From Rhodoferax_B sp049316285 (GTDB taxonomy: Bacteria; Pseudomonadota; Gammaproteobacteria; Burkholderiales; Burkholderiaceae_C), in NCBI RefSeq assembly GCF_049316285.1, contig NZ_JBMOXA010000021.1:21777-85776 (forward strand): a stretch of DNA of 64,000 nucleotides, given 5' to 3'. The position numbers and the translations under genes are program-made. A model generated the notes under the pieces. It saw only the letters and a program-made list of their open reading frames with translations, had not been told where the DNA came from and did no database searches. Numbering within the stretch: position 1 is the first letter of the stretch; every line of letters begins with the position of its first letter. This document shows positions 34,198 through 42,748 of the stretch, piece after piece.

Positions 34198-34332
34198 TGG
34201 CTTGTTTGGGGCGCGGATTAGATCTGATGGCTGCCACTGTAAAAGCCGCGGCGTTTGTGCACTAGCCCGGCGCAAGCACTTTCACTGCTAAGCTTGGCTT
34301 ATGAATCAGGTAGCTCATTCCTAATCTCAGCC

Positions 34333-35271
34333 ATGTCCAACCTGCGTGGCATAGAGACCTTTGTGCGCACCGTAGAGGGTGGCAGCATTGCCGCTGCGGC
34401 ACGGCAGTTGGGCATTAGCGCTGCAGCCGCGAGTCAGAATCTGGCCAGGCTGGAGAAAGAACTTGGCACACGGCTGCTGAGCCGCACCACCCGCTCGCAG
34501 GCGTTGACGGCGGCTGGCGAGGTCTACTTCGCCCAGGTCAGCCCGCTGCTCGACGGCCTGGCCCAAGCACATTCCGAACTGTCAGCGTTGCAGGACGCGG
34601 TGCAGGGCCGGCTCAAGCTGTCCTGTTCGGTGGCTTTTGGCCGGCATGTGGTGGCGCCGCTGATGCCGAGCTTCATGGCGCGTTATCCGCAGGTGCATCT
34701 GGAGATGCTGATGGTGGATCGGAATGTGGACCATCTGAGGGAAGATGTCGACGTCGGTATTCGTTTCCGCCATGTGCTGGAGCCCGGTCTGATCGCGCGG
34801 CGCATCGCCACGGCGCCCATGGTGTTTTGCGCGGCCCCGGCCTATCTGCGGCAGCATGGCCGGCCGACCAGCCCGGAAGATCTGGCCCACCATGCCTGCC
34901 TGGCGTTTCGTATGCCGCTGGACGGGCGCATCATGCAGTGGCCGTTTCTGCGCAACGGCATCCGCTTCGCGCCGACCATTCAGACGGCCGCAGTGTGTAA
35001 TGACATTGATACCTTGACCGCCCTGGCGGTGGCCGGCGCAGGTGTGACGCGGTTGGGCAGCTTTATTGCGAACCCCTTGATTGCCGCTGGCAAGCTGGAG
35101 CCCTTGTTTCTGCCGTCCGCCGGGCCTGCCGAGACCCGGGCCGACCCTGAGCCCATGGAGTATTTTGTCTGCTTCCGCGACCGCAGACACTTGCCGGGCT
35201 CTGTGCGGGTGTTTTTGGATTTCATCGATGCCGCCCTGCGCGAGCATCCGCTGCTGCGCGTGCCTTTATGA
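34333..35271 (+). CDS. LysR family transcriptional regulator
   Basis: 312 residues from the ATG at 34333. The winged helix (about 1-60: GIETFVRTVEGGSIAAAARQ, SAAAASQNLARLEKELG) has Ala-rich helix 2/3 text typical of the AaeR/DsdC-like group. An effector domain follows (GRLKLSCSVAFGRHVVAPLM). The DUF2798 gene is divergent and so the natural candidate target. Its end overlaps the convergent tag-like gene by six bases. Confidence 0.88.
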   Translation: MSNLRGIETFVRTVEGGSIAAAARQLGISAAAASQNLARLEKELGTRLLSRTTRSQALTAAGEVYFAQVSPLLDGLAQAHSELSALQDAVQGRLKLSCSVAFGRHVVAPLMPSFMARYPQVHLEMLMVDRNVDHLREDVDVGIRFRHVLEPGLIARRIATAPMVFCAAPAYLRQHGRPTSPEDLAHHACLAFRMPLDGRIMQWPFLRNGIRFAPTIQTAAVCNDIDTLTALAVAGAGVTRLGSFIANPLIAAGKLEPLFLPSAGPAETRADPEPMEYFVCFRDRRHLPGSVRVFLDFIDAALREHPLLRVPL

Positions 35272-35916
35272 CCAGACGCCCGAAGACCCTCTGCGGTGGC
35301 TGTCCATCAAGTGGGTGTCCACCATGCCTATGGCTTCCATCAAGGCGTACATGGTGGTCGGCCCGACGAACTTGAAGCCGCGCTTCTGCAAGGCCTTGCT
35401 CAAGGCGACGGACTCTGGCGACGACGTGGGAATGTCGGCTATGGTCTGCGGCCTGGGCGTCACGTCGGGTTTGAAGGACCAGACAAAGTCCACCAGTCCT
35501 TCATCCTGGCGCAAGGCGATGGTGGCTTTGGCGTTGTGTATGGTGGCGAGGATCTTGGCGCGGTTGCGCACGATTTCCGTATCGGCCATGAGCTTTTCAA
35601 CCTCAGCGTCTGAAAACGCCGCGACCTCGTCGGGCTCAAAGTGCTGAAATGCGGCTCGGAAGCCTTCGCGCTTGCGCAAAATAATCGCCCAGGACAAGCC
35701 GGACTGAAACGCTTCCAGGCTGATGCGTTCAAACAGTCCGCGTTCATCTCGTACCGGCAGGCCCCATTCCGTGTCGTAATAAGACTGCAGCAGCGGGCTC
35801 ACGGCGGCCCAGGGTGGGCGGGCCAGGCCATCCTCACCGCGGATGGCGCCCAGCGCCGGCTTCTCTTGCGCTGGGCCTGGTCCGCGCTCGGTGGAAGATA
35901 TTGTCGAGGAGCTCAT
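35266..35916 (-). CDS. DNA-3-methyladenine glycosylase I-like protein (Tag family)
   Basis: 216 residues from the ATG at 35916 (AAGGG upstream). The Tag core is clear: LQSYYDTEWGLPV, FERISLEAFQSGLSWAIILR, REGFRAAFQHFEPDEVAAF, IVRNRAKILATIHNAKA and KRGFKFVGPTTMYALMEAIG. Tag removes 3-methyladenine from DNA. The four zinc ligands of the E. coli enzyme (Cys4, His17, His175, Cys179) are not all kept: the N-terminal Cys is Pro/Trp context (LARPPWA), His17 aligns with Tyr in SYYDTEWG, and the last Cys is Ser (THLMDSH). It lies 67 bp downstream of the dehydrogenase gene and could be co-transcribed. Confidence 0.85.
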   Translation of the reverse strand: MSSSTISSTERGPGPAQEKPALGAIRGEDGLARPPWAAVSPLLQSYYDTEWGLPVRDERGLFERISLEAFQSGLSWAIILRKREGFRAAFQHFEPDEVAAFSDAEVEKLMADTEIVRNRAKILATIHNAKATIALRQDEGLVDFVWSFKPDVTPRPQTIADIPTSSPESVALSKALQKRGFKFVGPTTMYALMEAIGMVDTHLMDSHRRGSSGVWS

Positions 35917-35983
35917 GCGCACCCTTGAAGACGGAAAGATGTGTCTTCGGGCCGCAGCCGGCCCGGAAGTTCTGCCGCAGCGA

Positions 35984-37459
35984 TCAGCAGGGTTGGCCCT
36001 TGCGCTCGGTGACCCAGGTTGGCGCGTCCTGCAGCGCCACCGGGCGCAGGAAGCGGTCGACCGCGGCATAACCCACCGAGGTGCTGAATGGCTGGGTGGA
36101 CGCCGGGTAGGGGCCACCGTGCTGCTGGGCCGCGGCGACGGCCACGCCGGTCGGCACGCCGTTGAACAACACCCGGCCAGAAATCTGCGCGGCGGCGCGC
36201 ACCAGGCGGCGGTTGTCCGGTGTGTCGGCGTCCGCGCCCCAAAGCGTGACCGTCAGCGAGCCACCCACGGTGTGCAGCAGCTGCACGGCTTCGTCGGTCG
36301 AAGTGGTACGCACCACCAGAGCCGCAGAGCCGAACACCTCTTCCTGCAGTTCGTGGTGCGCGATGAATGCGCTGGCGCTGACTTCTGCCAGATAGGGACG
36401 TGGGGCCAGGCTGTCGGCCGCGGGCACATCCTGCACCAGCGGCTTGAGCACACTGGAGGCGCGCCAGCGTGCCACACCCTTGTCAAAGGTGGCGCGAATG
36501 CCGGCCGACAGCATCGCGTGTGGCTGCAGCGCTTGCAGCGCCGACGCCAAACTTTGCACGAAGGCATCACCCGCCGCACCGCCGGGCACCACAATCACGC
36601 CCGGGCTGGTGCAGAACTGGCCGGCACCCAGGCAAATCGAGCCCGCCAGCGTGGCGGCCAGCTCGGCGCTGTTTTTTTCCAGCGCTGCAGGCAGTACCAG
36701 CAGCGGATTGATGGAGCCGAGTTCGCCATAAAACGGAATCGGCCGTGGTCGATCGGCCGCCACCTTGGCGAGTGCCGTGCCGCCCTTGAACGATCCGGTA
36801 AAGGCCACGGCCGCCACGGCCGGTGCGTTCACCAGCGCCACGCCGACTTCGATCGATCCGCCCTCGACGAACTGGAACACGCCAGCTGCCAAACCTTGGG
36901 CGGCGACCACCGCATGCGCCAGTGCCGCCGTGGCACGCGACAGCGCCGGATGCGCGGGATGGCCCTTGACCACCACAGGGCAACCGGCCGTCAGCGCCGC
37001 AGCCGTGTCGCCGCCGAGCACCGAAAACGCGAATGGAAAGTTGCTCGCCGAGAACATGGCGACCGGGCCGACCGGCACACGTGTGCGCGTGAGGTGTGGC
37101 CGGCCCACCGGCGGTGTTCCGGCAATGGCTGCGTCGTCCACCACCGCATGGATGGTGCCGGCCGCCAACACGTCGGCAAAGCCCTTGAGCTGGAAAATGG
37201 TGCGATCAAGTTCGCCGTTCAGCCGTGGCAAGCCCAGGCCGGTCTCGCGGTCGGCCAATGCAACGAGGTTTTCGCGATCGGCTTCCAATGCGGCCGCCAG
37301 CGCCTTCAGCAGGTCGCCACGCACGGCCGCCGAAGTGGCGGCAAATTCGTCGGCCACAGCGGCGGCGGCCGCCACGGCAGCGTCGATGTGGGCGAGTGTT
37401 GACTCCGGCCAGCCCGCGCCTATGGCGTTGCCGGTGCGCGCTTCTATGGATTGCAGCAT
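35984..37459 (-). CDS. Alpha-ketoglutarate semialdehyde (2,5-dioxovalerate) dehydrogenase
   Basis: 491 residues of the NADP-type aldehyde dehydrogenase branch. The catalytic Cys is in CLGAGQFCTSPGVIVV, the general-base Glu in PIPFYGELGSINPL, and cofactor/active-site text is ASNFPFAFSVLGGDTAAAL. This GELGSxNP plus GQFCTxPG pattern is characteristic of enzymes that oxidise alpha-ketoglutarate semialdehyde to alpha-ketoglutarate at the end of oxidative pentose, glucarate or galactarate and hydroxyproline pathways. A weak AGGA precedes the ATG. No other gene of such a pathway is adjacent, but a pectate lyase (55793) and a sugar operon are in the window. Confidence 0.88.
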   Translation of the reverse strand: MLQSIEARTGNAIGAGWPESTLAHIDAAVAAAAAVADEFAATSAAVRGDLLKALAAALEADRENLVALADRETGLGLPRLNGELDRTIFQLKGFADVLAAGTIHAVVDDAAIAGTPPVGRPHLTRTRVPVGPVAMFSASNFPFAFSVLGGDTAAALTAGCPVVVKGHPAHPALSRATAALAHAVVAAQGLAAGVFQFVEGGSIEVGVALVNAPAVAAVAFTGSFKGGTALAKVAADRPRPIPFYGELGSINPLLVLPAALEKNSAELAATLAGSICLGAGQFCTSPGVIVVPGGAAGDAFVQSLASALQALQPHAMLSAGIRATFDKGVARWRASSVLKPLVQDVPAADSLAPRPYLAEVSASAFIAHHELQEEVFGSAALVVRTTSTDEAVQLLHTVGGSLTVTLWGADADTPDNRRLVRAAAQISGRVLFNGVPTGVAVAAAQQHGGPYPASTQPFSTSVGYAAVDRFLRPVALQDAPTWVTERKGQPC

Positions 37460-37687
37460 GAGATGTCCTAAAGAGATGAAAAAAGGGTGAGGAAAAACGC
37501 CAGGGCCGGCAGCGCCAGCATGGGTGCAGATTTTGTGTGGATTTTGGCCGGTTTAGCGGCGCGCCATCCGTTGTGGCGCAAAAGTCCCCAATGCTGCCGT
37601 AACCGCCGGCGCTGCCCATAGGCAAGCTCGCCACTTGGTGTTAAAAAAGCTTGGATGTGCCGGGTCTAAGAACCAGAGAGGAGCGTT

Positions 37688-38179
37688 ATGCCAAGCACCA
37701 AACTCGGTCTGTGGCTGCTGGTGGGGCTTGCCGGTGTGGGTCAATGCGCCGCACAGACCACCACAGAGCTCAAAGGCAACCTGCTCAACGACCCGTTTGT
37801 GCAGGCCACCAATGGCCTTGCCGATTGCCCCGTCTCGCCCGGCCCCATGATCACCGAGGCCGAGAAACGTGCCCAGGAACATGGCCGGGTGGAGCGCGGC
37901 ACCACCTGCTACCGCATGGGACGCTGCCGCCTGCCCAACGCCTATCTTTACGACGCCGAAATCATTCCGCGTGTGCAAAAAGCCATCACCATGGACGGCC
38001 GTTTTGCCCAGACCAGTGTCTGGGCCGAGGGGCAGCGCCGCTGGGTCTGGCTCACCGGCTGCGTGCGCAGTGCCGATGAGGCCCAAGCCATTGAACAACT
38101 GGTGCGCAACATCGATGATGTTGAAGCCGTGATCAACGAACTCAAGGTCTGGCCCGCCAAGCCAGGAACAAGCCCATGA
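37688..38179 (+). CDS. Secreted BON-domain-like protein
   Basis: 163 residues. A signal peptide covers about residues 1-22 (MPSTKLGLWLLVGLAGVGQC, cleavage near CAAQ). The C-terminal part (RVQKAITMDGRFAQTSVWAE, then RWVWLTGCVRSADEAQAIEQ and IDDVEAVINELKVWP) has the alternating helix/strand pattern of a BON domain, usually a periplasmic lipid- or protein-binding module. Several Cys residues (LADCPV, TTCYRMGRCRL) may form disulfides. It is coupled to the next gene by an ATGA overlap. Confidence 0.75.
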   Translation: MPSTKLGLWLLVGLAGVGQCAAQTTTELKGNLLNDPFVQATNGLADCPVSPGPMITEAEKRAQEHGRVERGTTCYRMGRCRLPNAYLYDAEIIPRVQKAITMDGRFAQTSVWAEGQRRWVWLTGCVRSADEAQAIEQLVRNIDDVEAVINELKVWPAKPGTSP

Positions 38180-38676
38180 CCACCGATAGCGCTGTCTTCC
38201 CTGGACGCTGCACCTGCGGCGAGGTGTGTTACCGCATGACGTCTGCGCCACTGTTTGTGCATTGCTGCCATTGCCGCTGGTGCCAGCGTGAATCTGGTGC
38301 GGCGTTTGCGCTGAACGCCATGATTGAGGCCAAGCGTTTTGAACTGCAACAGGGCCAGGTGGAGATGCTGCTCACACCTTCCGCCAGCGGCAAAGGGCAG
38401 AAGATTGCGCGCTGCCCGCGTTGCCGTGTGGCGCTGTGGAGCCACTATGCGGGCTCGGGCGAGAGTGTTTGTTTTGTGCGTGTGGGCACGCTGGACGAGC
38501 CCGATCGACTGCCACCCGACGTACACATCTTCACCGCCAGCAAACAAGCCTGGGTCACGCTGGCGGACGGCAAACCGGTGTTTGAGGAGTACTACAAGGC
38601 CTCGGCGTTATGGCCAGCCGAAAGCCTGGCGCGGCGCGCGGCGCTGAAAGCTGAACAAGCCACACAAGCCGATTAA
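38176..38676 (+). CDS. GFA family (glutathione-dependent formaldehyde-activating-like) protein
   Basis: 166 residues. Zinc-binding cysteine clusters are GRCTCGEVCYRM, HCCHCRWCQRESGAAF and RCPRCRVALWSHY, the pattern of the GFA fold. Members bind glutathione adducts; most are uncharacterised. VRVGTLDEPDRLPPDVHIFT is also typical. Translation is coupled to the BON gene upstream. Confidence 0.85.
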   Translation: MTTDSAVFPGRCTCGEVCYRMTSAPLFVHCCHCRWCQRESGAAFALNAMIEAKRFELQQGQVEMLLTPSASGKGQKIARCPRCRVALWSHYAGSGESVCFVRVGTLDEPDRLPPDVHIFTASKQAWVTLADGKPVFEEYYKASALWPAESLARRAALKAEQATQAD

Positions 38677-38761
38677 GCCAGTCAAGCGCCGCGAGCTTGG
38701 CGCAAAGCCCGCCAACTGCAGGCCCCTGCACCAGGTCCCGGCGCAGGCCCCGGCTTTCACC

Positions 38762-39703
38762 TCACTTCGCCAGGAAATCCTTCACCGCCTGCGTGGTGGT
38801 CGCTGTGGCTTCTTCCATCAGCCAGTGGCCGGCATTCGGCACCACCAGTTCGGTCACGTTGCTGGCGGCGTTGCGCATCACGATGGCTTCGTTGGCGCCA
38901 AAGGACTTTTCGCCGCCTATGGCGAGCACCGGCATGGGCAGCTTGTTCTTCATCAGTTCGAGGTTGTCCACGGCGTCCTGGCGGATGCTGTTGAACTGCT
39001 TGAAGGAGGCTTCCATTGCGCCGGGGCGGGCGTACAGCTTGGCGTAGTGTCTGCGCATGCCTTCGTCCATCTTGCCGGGGTTGGCGGCAAAGTCGTTCCA
39101 GAAACGGTCGAGATAAATGCGTTCGCGGCCCTTGACCAGGCGCAGCGCGTCTTTGCCGCCAAAGTCGAAATGCCATAGCGGCGCCAGGCGCACGATCTGG
39201 TCCCACGGAGGGATGCCGGGCACGGGCGCGTCCATCACCACCAGCCGCGTGGTCTTGGCGGGGTAAGAGGCGGCATAGGCGTAGGCCACCATGGTGCCGA
39301 TGTCATGGCCCACGATGTCGGCCTGGTCTATGCCCAACTGGTCGAGCACGGCACGGATGTCGGCCGCCTGGTTCTTCTTCTCATAGCCGGCTGCGGGTTT
39401 GGACGATAGGCCCATGCCGCGCAGGTCGGGCACCACCACGCGGTGTTTTTTGGCGAGTTCGGCGGCCAAGGGCTGCCACATGTCGCCGGTGTCGCCAAAG
39501 CCGTGGATCAGCACCACGGCAGGGCCCGTGCCCCCGACACGCACATGCAGTGCTGCGCCATTGGCCTGCATGGTCTGCTGCTTGAACGCGGCGGGGAAGG
39601 GTTTGGGTTGGGCCTGCGCGGCTGTGCTGACAAGCAAGCTGGTGGCGGCCAGCACGGCTGCAGCCAATACCTGCCTCATGCTGCTTTTGGTACGTGTAAT
39701 CAT
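38762..39703 (-). CDS. Secreted alpha/beta-hydrolase (epoxide hydrolase / dehalogenase-like)
   Basis: About 313 residues. Three consecutive ATGs (39709, 39706, 39703) follow AGGAGCC; the third has the best spacing. A signal peptide covers MITRTKSSMRQVLAAAVLAA to TAAQAQ. The fold shows VVLIHGFGDTGDMW, VPDLRGMGLSSKP, nucleophile elbow VGHDIGTMVAYAYA with Asp in place of Ser, and a catalytic His in VPNAGHWLMEEA. An Asp nucleophile is the mark of epoxide hydrolases and haloalkane/haloacetate dehalogenases. It lies 40 bp downstream of the SDR gene on the same strand, so both form a likely operon facing a divergent LysR gene. Confidence 0.85.
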   Translation of the reverse strand: MITRTKSSMRQVLAAAVLAATSLLVSTAAQAQPKPFPAAFKQQTMQANGAALHVRVGGTGPAVVLIHGFGDTGDMWQPLAAELAKKHRVVVPDLRGMGLSSKPAAGYEKKNQAADIRAVLDQLGIDQADIVGHDIGTMVAYAYAASYPAKTTRLVVMDAPVPGIPPWDQIVRLAPLWHFDFGGKDALRLVKGRERIYLDRFWNDFAANPGKMDEGMRRHYAKLYARPGAMEASFKQFNSIRQDAVDNLELMKNKLPMPVLAIGGEKSFGANEAIVMRNAASNVTELVVPNAGHWLMEEATATTTQAVKDFLAK

Positions 39704-39743
39704 CATCATGGCTCCTGGGGTTGAAGAATCTGGCTCTAAGAGA

Positions 39744-40511
39744 TCAGGTCCGGGTGATGGACAGGCCGCCATCGACCAGCGAGGCCGTGCCCGAGACAAA
39801 GGACGCATCGTCGGACGCGAGGTACAGCACCGAGCGTGCGAGTTCTTTGGGCTTCCCCACACGCTTCAAGGCGTGCAGATTGGTCACGAAGCTCTGCGCT
39901 TCGGGCGTGTTGTTCATGTCGCGGTACATGTCGGTGTCGACGGCTCCGGGCAGGATGGCATTCACACGTACGTTTTGCGGGCCGTATTCGGCGGCCAGCG
40001 CCTGGGTCAAGCCAATCAGGCCGGACTTGCTGGCGGCATACGCCGCCACGCCAGGGAATGCGGCGCTGTAGCCGACAAAGGTCGACGTGAAAATGACCGA
40101 GCCGCCACCGTTCTGCGTCATCTGCGCGATCTGGTGCTTGGCGCCGAGGAAGGCGCCGGTGAGGTTGATGTCCAAGGTGTCTTTCCAGCCTTGTTCGGAT
40201 ACACCGGTCGATGCACCCGACTCGCCCAGCGTGCCGGCGTTGTTGAAGGCGATGTCGAGACGGCCAAAACGTGCCACGGCGAGGTCGACCAAAGCCTTGT
40301 TGTAGTTTTCGTCGCGCACGTCGCCGGCCAGCGCCACGGCCGTGCCGCCGGCGCTGGTGATGTCCGTGACCAGCTTGTCCAGTTCGGCGGCGCGGCGGGC
40401 GCCGACGACCAGCTTGGCGCCTTCGGCGGCAAACAACAAGGCGGTGGCGTAGCCAATGCCTGAACTGGCTCCGGTGATGAGGGCTACTTTGCCTGAGAGA
40501 CGGTGGCTCAT
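39744..40511 (-). CDS. Short-chain dehydrogenase/reductase (SDR)
   Basis: 255 residues, classical SDR. Cofactor motif TGASSGIGYATALLF, NNAGTLGE, catalytic Ser in FTSTFVGYSAAFPG and YAASKSG. The C-terminus VSGTASLVDGGLSITRT is the usual SDR end. The substrate is unknown. First gene of a two-gene operon with the secreted hydrolase and divergent from a LysR regulator 209 bp away. Confidence 0.9.
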   Translation of the reverse strand: MSHRLSGKVALITGASSGIGYATALLFAAEGAKLVVGARRAAELDKLVTDITSAGGTAVALAGDVRDENYNKALVDLAVARFGRLDIAFNNAGTLGESGASTGVSEQGWKDTLDINLTGAFLGAKHQIAQMTQNGGGSVIFTSTFVGYSAAFPGVAAYAASKSGLIGLTQALAAEYGPQNVRVNAILPGAVDTDMYRDMNNTPEAQSFVTNLHALKRVGKPKELARSVLYLASDDASFVSGTASLVDGGLSITRT

Positions 40512-40604
40512 GTGAAACTCCTAAAGTGTTGAGAGCGGTTGTGGATGGAGCGAAGTTTGCAGACTTGACGCCATCTTTAGAAGCCAGCGCAAGGCGAAAC
40601 TAAT

Positions 40605-40621
40605 GTTCGGATAAGTCGAAC
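40605..40621. promoter_or_regulatory. LysR-type operator candidate
   Basis: GTTCG-GATAAGT-CGAAC, a perfect 5-bp inverted repeat with 7-bp spacer, in the gap between the divergent SDR (40511) and LysR (40721) genes. The site suits the T-N(11-13)-A shape of LysR boxes. Confidence 0.45.
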
Positions 40622-40720
40622 AATCCAGCGAAAACGCCCGCAAAATGGCGCCTGTTCAAATCCCTTGAACGTGTTGGGAGCGAGTGACAGGACACCACAC
40701 CAGCCCAAAAGGAGTGCTGC

Positions 40721-41656
40721 ATGCTGAAGCTGGAAGGCATTTCGAGTTTTGTCGCCATCAAGGAGGCGGGTTCCATGAGCGCGGCAGCGCGGCGCTTGCA
40801 TGTCTCCAAATCGGTGGTGAGCGAACGTTTGTCCGATCTGGAAAAGAGCCTGGGTGCGGCGCTGTTCCATCGCACCACACGCAAGCTCAACCTCACCGAA
40901 GATGGCGCGGCTTTTCTGGAGCGCGCGCAGCGCATCATGCAAGAGGTGCACGAGGCTGCGGCCGAATTGGCGGAGCGGCGCGGCACCCTGGTCGGTCCCA
41001 TGCGCCTGTCGGCGCCGGTGACCTTCGGGCGCATGCATCTGGGGCCGGCACTGTGTCCGTTTCTGGCTCAACATCCGGGCATTTCGCTGACACTGGAACT
41101 CGACGACAAACGTGTCGATGCTGCGGCTGAAGGCTTTGATGCGGTGGTGCGCCATGGCGTGGTCGAAGACTCGCGCCTGGTGGCCTGGCCGCTGGCGCCA
41201 AGCCAGCGTTATGTGGTGGCTTCAAAGGCCTATTTGCGGCAACACGGAACACCACGCGCGCTAAACCAGTTGGCCGCGCACAAGGCGATCTACTACTCCA
41301 ACCGCGGTGTAACCGACTGGGCTTTTCTGGATGCCAAGGGGCAGGACTTCGTCAGGCCCAAGGCCGTGCTGAGGGCCAACAACGGCGACATCATGAAGCA
41401 AGCCTGCCTGGCGGGCTTGGGCCTGGCGCTGCTGCCCAGCTTCATCGCCGGGCCGGAGATTGCCGCGGGTAGCTTGCAAGTGGTCGACGTGGGGCGCAAG
41501 GTGCCACCCGAGTTGATCTACATGGCGCACCCGGATGGCCGCAAGGTGTCGGCCAAGCTGCGTGCACTGGCCGAACACCTGAAGGCCGCGTTTGGCCAGC
41601 CGCCGTATTGGGAGGCAGCAGCTAACACTGCAAGGCCAAAAGCCAAGGCGAAGTGA
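40721..41656 (+). CDS. LysR family transcriptional regulator
   Basis: 311 residues. The winged helix reads GISSFVAIKEAGSMSAAARR and LHVSKSVVSERLSDLEKSLG (about 5-60), followed by the linker (LNLTEDGAAFLERAQRIMQE) and an effector domain (GPMRLSAPVTFGRMHLGPAL). AAAGGAG precedes the ATG. Probable regulator of the divergent SDR-hydrolase operon. Confidence 0.9.
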   Translation: MLKLEGISSFVAIKEAGSMSAAARRLHVSKSVVSERLSDLEKSLGAALFHRTTRKLNLTEDGAAFLERAQRIMQEVHEAAAELAERRGTLVGPMRLSAPVTFGRMHLGPALCPFLAQHPGISLTLELDDKRVDAAAEGFDAVVRHGVVEDSRLVAWPLAPSQRYVVASKAYLRQHGTPRALNQLAAHKAIYYSNRGVTDWAFLDAKGQDFVRPKAVLRANNGDIMKQACLAGLGLALLPSFIAGPEIAAGSLQVVDVGRKVPPELIYMAHPDGRKVSAKLRALAEHLKAAFGQPPYWEAAANTARPKAKAK

Positions 41657-41704
41657 GTGGGGTGCCCGGCATGCTGCAAGGCTGCCAACAGGATTGGCTT
41701 GGGC

Positions 41705-42604
41705 TCAGCGCCGGGAAGACACCACAATGCCGCCGACAATCAGCAAGAACGCCACGCCATGGAACAGGTGTGGTGCTTCACCCAGAAACGCGGCCGACAT
41801 CAGCGCGGCGAACAGCGGTGTGAGGTTGGAGAAGAAGCCCGCCGTGGCCGGTCCCACACGCTGCAGGCCGGCGCCCCAGCAACCATAGGCCAACACCGCT
41901 GGCCCCACGGCCACAAACAACAGCGCCAGCGCCAGTGGCCAGCCCCAGCCCATGTGGGGCGAGGTAATGGCCCATTCACCGGCGGTCATTACGCTGGACC
42001 AAGCCAGGCCAAACACCACTTGCGCCAGCAAAAACGCGGCCCAGTCTTGGCGCACGGCCTTGGGCTCCTTGGTGCGGGTGAGCAACCAGCTGTAGAACGA
42101 CCATGAGATGGTGGCCAGCAGCATGAACAGGTCGCCGGGGACCAGGCGCAGGGCCAGCAATTCGGCCCACTGCCCGCGACTCAGCACGACCAGCACCCCT
42201 GCGGTGGAGAACAGTGCGCCGAGGATTTGCCGCCCCGTCACAGCCACGCCAAAAAACAGCGCGCCCACGGCCAGCATCCACATCGGCATGCTGGCGGCGA
42301 CCAGGGTGACGTTGATCGGACTGGAGGTCTGAAGCGCCAGGTACTGCAGGGTGTTGTACAGGCCCACGCCCAGCAGCCCCAGCAGGCTGTAGCGGCGCCA
42401 GTGTTGCCATACGCCGGCATCGCGGCGCAGCGCCCAGCCGGCCATGGGCAGCAGGATCAGCAGGGCCAGCACCCAACGCAAAAAATTGAAAGTGAATGGC
42501 GGAATCAGCGTGTGGACCAGGCGGCCCACCACCGCATTGCCGGCCCAGAGAAGAGGCGGTATCACGAGCAGCAGCACGGTACCGGGAGTCAGTCTTTGTT
42601 GCAT
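41705..42604 (-). CDS. EamA/DMT family exporter
   Basis: 299 residues, ten membrane helices in two EamA repeats (VIPPLLWAGNAVVGRLVHTL in the first, DLFMLLATISWSFYSWLLTR in the second). The end of the second repeat, GEAPHLFHGVAFLLIVGGIV, is typical. Substrates of such carriers are metabolites or amino acids, not predictable here. The ATG at 42604 is chosen from the family start; an ATG at 42652 is possible. It is divergent from the quinone oxidoreductase gene (145 bp between). Confidence 0.87.
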   Translation of the reverse strand: MQQRLTPGTVLLLVIPPLLWAGNAVVGRLVHTLIPPFTFNFLRWVLALLILLPMAGWALRRDAGVWQHWRRYSLLGLLGVGLYNTLQYLALQTSSPINVTLVAASMPMWMLAVGALFFGVAVTGRQILGALFSTAGVLVVLSRGQWAELLALRLVPGDLFMLLATISWSFYSWLLTRTKEPKAVRQDWAAFLLAQVVFGLAWSSVMTAGEWAITSPHMGWGWPLALALLFVAVGPAVLAYGCWGAGLQRVGPATAGFFSNLTPLFAALMSAAFLGEAPHLFHGVAFLLIVGGIVVSSRR

Positions 42605-42748
42605 GCGCGCGAATGTACCAGCGGCGCGGTGGCGCAGTGCCCAGAGGGACATTGCGGCCGCCTTGAAAAGGACAGTCTCTGCAAGCGCGGCGCATTCATG
42701 GCAGGATTCAGGCAGTCCTTTATTTTTTACCCATTTCTGGAGACACAC

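Noticed and set aside
42227..42748. Upstream extension of the quinone oxidoreductase frame
   Set aside because: Runs antisense through the EamA gene; homology begins only at the ATG at 42749.
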